Positions 59,872 to 64,000 of a DNA stretch of 64,000 bases are shown piece after piece; positions within the stretch are counted from its first letter, which is position 1, and each line of letters opens with the position of its first letter. The notes beneath the pieces are model-generated. The model was not told where the DNA came from and did no database searches. It saw only the letters and a program-made list of their open reading frames with translations. This DNA comes from Atopsyche davidsoni (lineage: Eukaryota > Arthropoda > Insecta > Trichoptera > Hydrobiosidae), in assembly GCA_022113835.1 (NCBI GenBank), contig JAILWY010000007.1:6778001-6842000 (forward strand), written 5' to 3'. The position numbers and the translations under genes are program-made.

Positions 59872-62800
59872 GTTAAATTATCTTAATTCATGAATCATGC
59901 TCTTGATTGTAAAAAAAAACACTATTACTCTTGCAGGTATTAAATAATTTTACGATAAGCAAAAAAATATTTGCTGGCATATGTTAATAAGCAATTTTAA
60001 TTTGATCAATATCTTTATAAACATTGTAGTTAATAAAATATAATTTGTGATGGTTTATTGCATCAGTGGTTAGATTGCTGACTCGAGAGATTCCCAGATT
60101 AATATCCGTCCTGACATGTGAGCAAAATTCATCGTAAATATTTATGATGATAGACATTGATTCTGAAATAAGATTTACAAAGCAAATTCGTAATAAATAT
60201 TTGATTCTTTTGATATTAAAAAATAATCATCAATCACGATCATGAATAATGAAGTTATCGGAGTGTTAAAACATTGTGGGTATTTCCCATCAATTGGTTT
60301 TCATATATAAAAGTGTTTTTATTTACAAAATTTGAAGTATAAATAATAATTAAATATAATTCACGGTATAACCAAAAAAATATACGACGTGATACAAACA
60401 CACGTACACTTGTTTCTGGGATTTCTCTAAGCAATAATAACACGCTGTGGTTATCTAACAATATGGAATAAGTAGGTATTAAATATAAATGATAATCATA
60501 CAGTTCAACCTACTAATAAAATTAGAAACTGCTGGAATAAAAAAAGTAGTTTGCAAAAAAAGATGTTACACTACTGCAAGGCCGAGCCAGAATGCAGGCG
60601 TTTCTATAGCGATTCTATCTGTAATGATTATTATTAATCTAATTATAACAGGTGGACGCGTTATAACGTATATTATTTTTTAAATTATAATTTACTATTT
60701 CCTTTCCGCCTCTCATATTTTAATGGGTTCTCATCATTTGTTTGAATGCTAATTTTGTCGGAATACAAATTAGTTGTAAACTCATTTTGTCGCACACTGA
60801 GACGGTCGTATTCAAAACAGAGTTAAATTTATTGAATAACCCCATTTTTTGGTTTTCTTCTTATCCAAGTCTTACTAACTCCAGAATTTCAAACCATAAC
60901 CACAACTAAACCTAATTTACGTTAGTTTCCTTCTTCTAATGCCTCTTTTTCCTTTGATTAACCAAGAACCTAAAAAAGTTCTTTCTGGTTGGGGTTTGCT
61001 GAAACTTAATAGCTATAAACCATGCAGCCATTTATGACGATGAAAAGAATTCAAATAAAATTAATATTTTAACGCATTTATTTATAAATGGTTAAATTAT
61101 ATTTTAATATGGTTATGTGATAAAACGATACGACAAAATTTATGGCAGGCTGTTTGAATGTAAATAATATAATGTAGAGCGTTGTTATTTTTATCACCGG
61201 CGTAACATGAAAAAGGCAGTTTTAACTTTTACAAATAGATACACAGATAGCTGAATAATTTTTAAATACTTCACAACTACCGTGTAATTATGAGATATTA
61301 TTTTTAAAATAGTTGTTAATTTTTTAATAAGCCGGTGTGAGTATTCTCACTCCAGTAATCGGGCTTATAATTAAATTATATTCAGTTGGCGAGTTGTTTT
61401 GGAGCTGTAAGTACGGCTGCAATGTTCCACATAAAACGTCGTATTATTTACTATTAAATTGATTTCTCCTGTGAAATGTCGTTAAATTTCAAGATTAACT
61501 AACAATATTGACCATGAGTTATAATAATGCAAAATAAATAAAATATTGTAAACGTGAGTGTTTTTGAGGCCATTGGTATTTAAAATACTAGGTTCTTAGG
61601 TGATAACATATAATTTCTTGAATATTAAAGGAATGCAGCAATTTTTACTCAAGTATTAAATTTGTATTGTATATTAAAATACTTGGGTACATTAGCAAAA
61701 AATAGTAACCGCTTAGCAAAAACTGACATTCGATATGTAGGAAGAGTTTAAAGTCCGGATTAAATTTACGATATTTGATACCTTGTTTATTTTTGTAATT
61801 ATCATATAAAACTGCATAGTATTTTAACTTCCTTGTTTGGTCGAGTATTGTAAAATATTACAAAAAAGACATATCTGGTATTTGAATGAATTTTGCAAGA
61901 AACTAATCATCAAAATTTGAGTTCAAATAATGGAATGTTTATTAAAAAACAAATTACCTTAAAAAGCATTTCACAAAATAACTTGATTTTTCAGCAGTTA
62001 CATTCCTACCTACATTTTAACTTTTAAACCAATAAGGCAGTTTTGGTTTTTTCTTCTTTAGAAAAGAACTGGGTATGCCTTTGTACTTTATTGTCAAATT
62101 GTATAGGAAAACCTAAATGACGTTGAAATCAATAAATGGTTAATATGCGACTTGTTTTTTGATTTCAATGAGAAATTTATAGCAGGTGCATTGGACCAAG
62201 GAAGTAGCGTTAGATTATTGAATAAACAATAGTGCAAGCAATATCTTGAAAGTGAGGTGGTTTTTTAAAAGAAAGGGCACTAAGCAAAAGGGCAGAGAAG
62301 TAAGGAAAGCAAAGCTTGACCACTGTTGTATTATATATTACAAAGCTCTAAAGAGAAATTTGCTATTGTTTGATTAAATTAAATTCTGAAAATTTTCTAG
62401 TAGCAAAACTATTATTTGCATGATTACAAGCCATCAGGAAGTTAGTGTGGTCTGTATCAGATTTTATACTAACAATGCATAAGAAATAAAGGATAAAACA
62501 ACGCAAGTATCCTTTCACTTTAGAAATTATATCAACACAGTGTAACTACGCAATAACCACGATTCCAGATTAAAGGTTGTATTAATCCACAACTTACTCG
62601 TGTAAATTGTGTTTACAACAGATTTCAATTGCTCGAAAAGACTGAGTCACTAATGCAATCTTTATCTCACTCTTATTCCAATGACTGTAAAATCTTTCAT
62701 AAATGATAAAGTTATTGCATAATTTTTAAAAAAATATTAGTGACTCGTTATACTTTTTTGTGTACCTGCAGTATAAAAATAATAATTTAGCTTTTAACTC

Positions 62801-63875
62801 ACTCTCAAAAAGAAGCTTCTTTAAAAAAAAATTATTCGTTTTTTCTTGAGTAGTTCGGGTATTCATATTTATTATCATTTTATTGTAATAATTAAGTAAA
62901 CTTTTCGCTCAAAGCGGATATACGGGCGCTGACAAAACAACGACAAACTCGGGAAAAAGAAAATGCATTTAATATCACTTGTTTCCTGCAGAAGTACACA
63001 AGAGCGCATCGCAGCCTTCGTGCCATTCTTGACACCGTTTGAAAACAGTTTTGCCAAAAGTCAGCATTAATAAAAATTGCTTAAGTCTGCATGTAAATCA
63101 TTTCAAGTGCTTGAAACACAATAGAGCACATTCAACGCCATGAAAGGGGACACTCGGGGACAGACGAGAAGCCGTGACTGTCACAGGCTTTGCGCAATGA
63201 AAGATGCCATGGTTTTTATTTTATGTTTATTGTAGATTATTGTATGTTTTGTGAATACCAAGTGAGTTATAAAGAACGTTGTGAAATTAATGTTACGAGA
63301 AACTTCTGCGGTTAAGATTATTGCAAATAAAAAACCTCAGTTTTCTAAGTATTTACGCAACGAATAATATTATTTATAAATTAAATCTAAACTGTGTGTT
63401 TTTAAAAAATACCTTATGTTTTAGTTGTAAGCTTGGTTGCTTGTCAACTGAGAATTTCCGGGTTTTTAATTTAAGATTTTTTTGTTTATTATATTGATTA
63501 CGTTTTTCTTAATTAATTATGAAGCAATTTCATTACATCTCTACTATAAATTACTTAACAGTTCTGATGAAAACTCTCTCGGAAGAAGTTTTTTTTATTC
63601 GGTTTATCACAATTCCGATGACTTAACTTAACTTAAATATACTTGCCAGGGCTAAATGTAAGTCGTGTTAAACTAAGTCTTACTTAAATCCTCTCAAAAC
63701 ATAGTAAAATTTATACGGTTAAATCTGAAGATTTATTTCCATTTAGCAAAAAAAACACGTTGAAATTACATGTTTCTCACGGCTTTTAATAATCCTGATC
63801 CACAAATGTCATAAATAAATATTTACGAGACATTGCATACTTCCTGCTATTAAAATATTTGTTTATATTTTTCAG
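59872..63875 (+). other. AT-rich stretch, possible 4-kb intron
   Basis: If the exons at 59799 and 63876 belong together this is their intron. It contains a tRNA-like relic at about 60060-60115, a hairpin near 61331-61372 and a possible A-box relic near 63425; nothing else recognised. Confidence 0.35.
60060..60115 (+). repeat. tRNA-like relic (SINE head)
   Basis: CATCAGTGGTTAGATTGCTG is A-box-like, followed by CTCGAGAGATT as an anticodon-arm remnant and AGATTAATATCC as a decayed B-box. Probably a SINE fragment. Confidence 0.45.
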
Positions 63876-63966
63876 ACCCAATTCATATGACCCCAAGACG
63901 AAAGCGGAATCAAAATTACTACGACAATAAATCACATTTTTTACTTTTCGAAAGTCCCGGGTACCG
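63876..63966 (+). CDS. Candidate internal exon of a secreted protein, continues outside window
   Basis: A strong acceptor (TTTATATTTTTCAG) opens a frame that, taken in the phase left by the exon at 59799, reads DPIHMTPRRKRNQNYY, then DNKSHFLLFESPGYR, and meets a donor-like CG|GTGAAG at 63967 just before an in-frame TGA. RRKR is a furin-type site. The codon use is GC-richer than the flanks. The family is not recognised; 30 codons alone are weak evidence, but acceptor, phase and donor all agree. Confidence 0.4.
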
Positions 63967-64000
63967 GTGAAGAGAGAAAAGCTCTTATCAAAACGCCGAA

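Overview
This is a stretch of an AT-rich eukaryotic nuclear genome, almost certainly from an insect. The evidence is the many small exons bounded by GT/AG, two genes for low-complexity secreted proteins of cuticle type with very short first coding exons, TATA plus TCAGT/TCATT-type core promoters, and many degenerate transposon and tRNA-like relics. The order cannot be fixed from the sequence alone. No CRISPR array, rRNA gene, operon, origin or intact mobile element was seen.

Layout. 1-10.3 kb holds the 3' part of a Xaa-Pro dipeptidase (prolidase) gene on the + strand. Eleven exons can be placed, and the first exon(s) lie left of the window. Its large second visible intron-like gap (410-6179) contains three GC-rich islands that each end in a TATA box, plus retroelement debris. 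11.5-14.0 kb holds a complete five-exon gene for the protein-only mitochondrial RNase P nuclease (PRORP/MRPP3). 14.8-17.2 kb holds a four-exon gene for a basic, helical protein of about 200 residues that I do not recognise and that carries an internal duplication. 19.0-20.2 kb holds a three-exon gene for a 112-residue secreted protein rich in Ala, Pro and Trp, cuticle-like, with its own TATA/Inr promoter.

From about 20.2 to 48.7 kb no convincing gene is visible. This 28 kb desert holds scattered GC-richer blocks that could be regulatory, tRNA-derived relics, a hAT-type MITE, a 158-bp perfect tandem duplication and an AT microsatellite. 48.8-51.9 kb holds a two-exon gene for a 714-residue secreted protein rich in Ser, Gly and His with repeated YG[AVT]P motifs (resilin/structural-cuticle type). 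From 52 to 64 kb there is mostly AT-rich sequence, but two short phase-compatible candidate exons (59.8 kb and 63.9 kb) look like the start of another secreted protein gene that runs off the right edge.

The first three genes are compact and close together and look like housekeeping loci. The two cuticle-type genes share an architecture (GC-rich proximal promoter, TATA, a first coding exon of only four codons, then a GC-richer main exon) and flank the desert, which may hold their control elements. I found no clearly new biological system. The most interesting items are the unrecognised duplicated-helix gene, the split secreted-protein candidate, a 27-bp perfect palindrome enclosing a tRNA-like core, and a foldback element whose arms carry a hammerhead-like GAA-ACCGGT-C motif.
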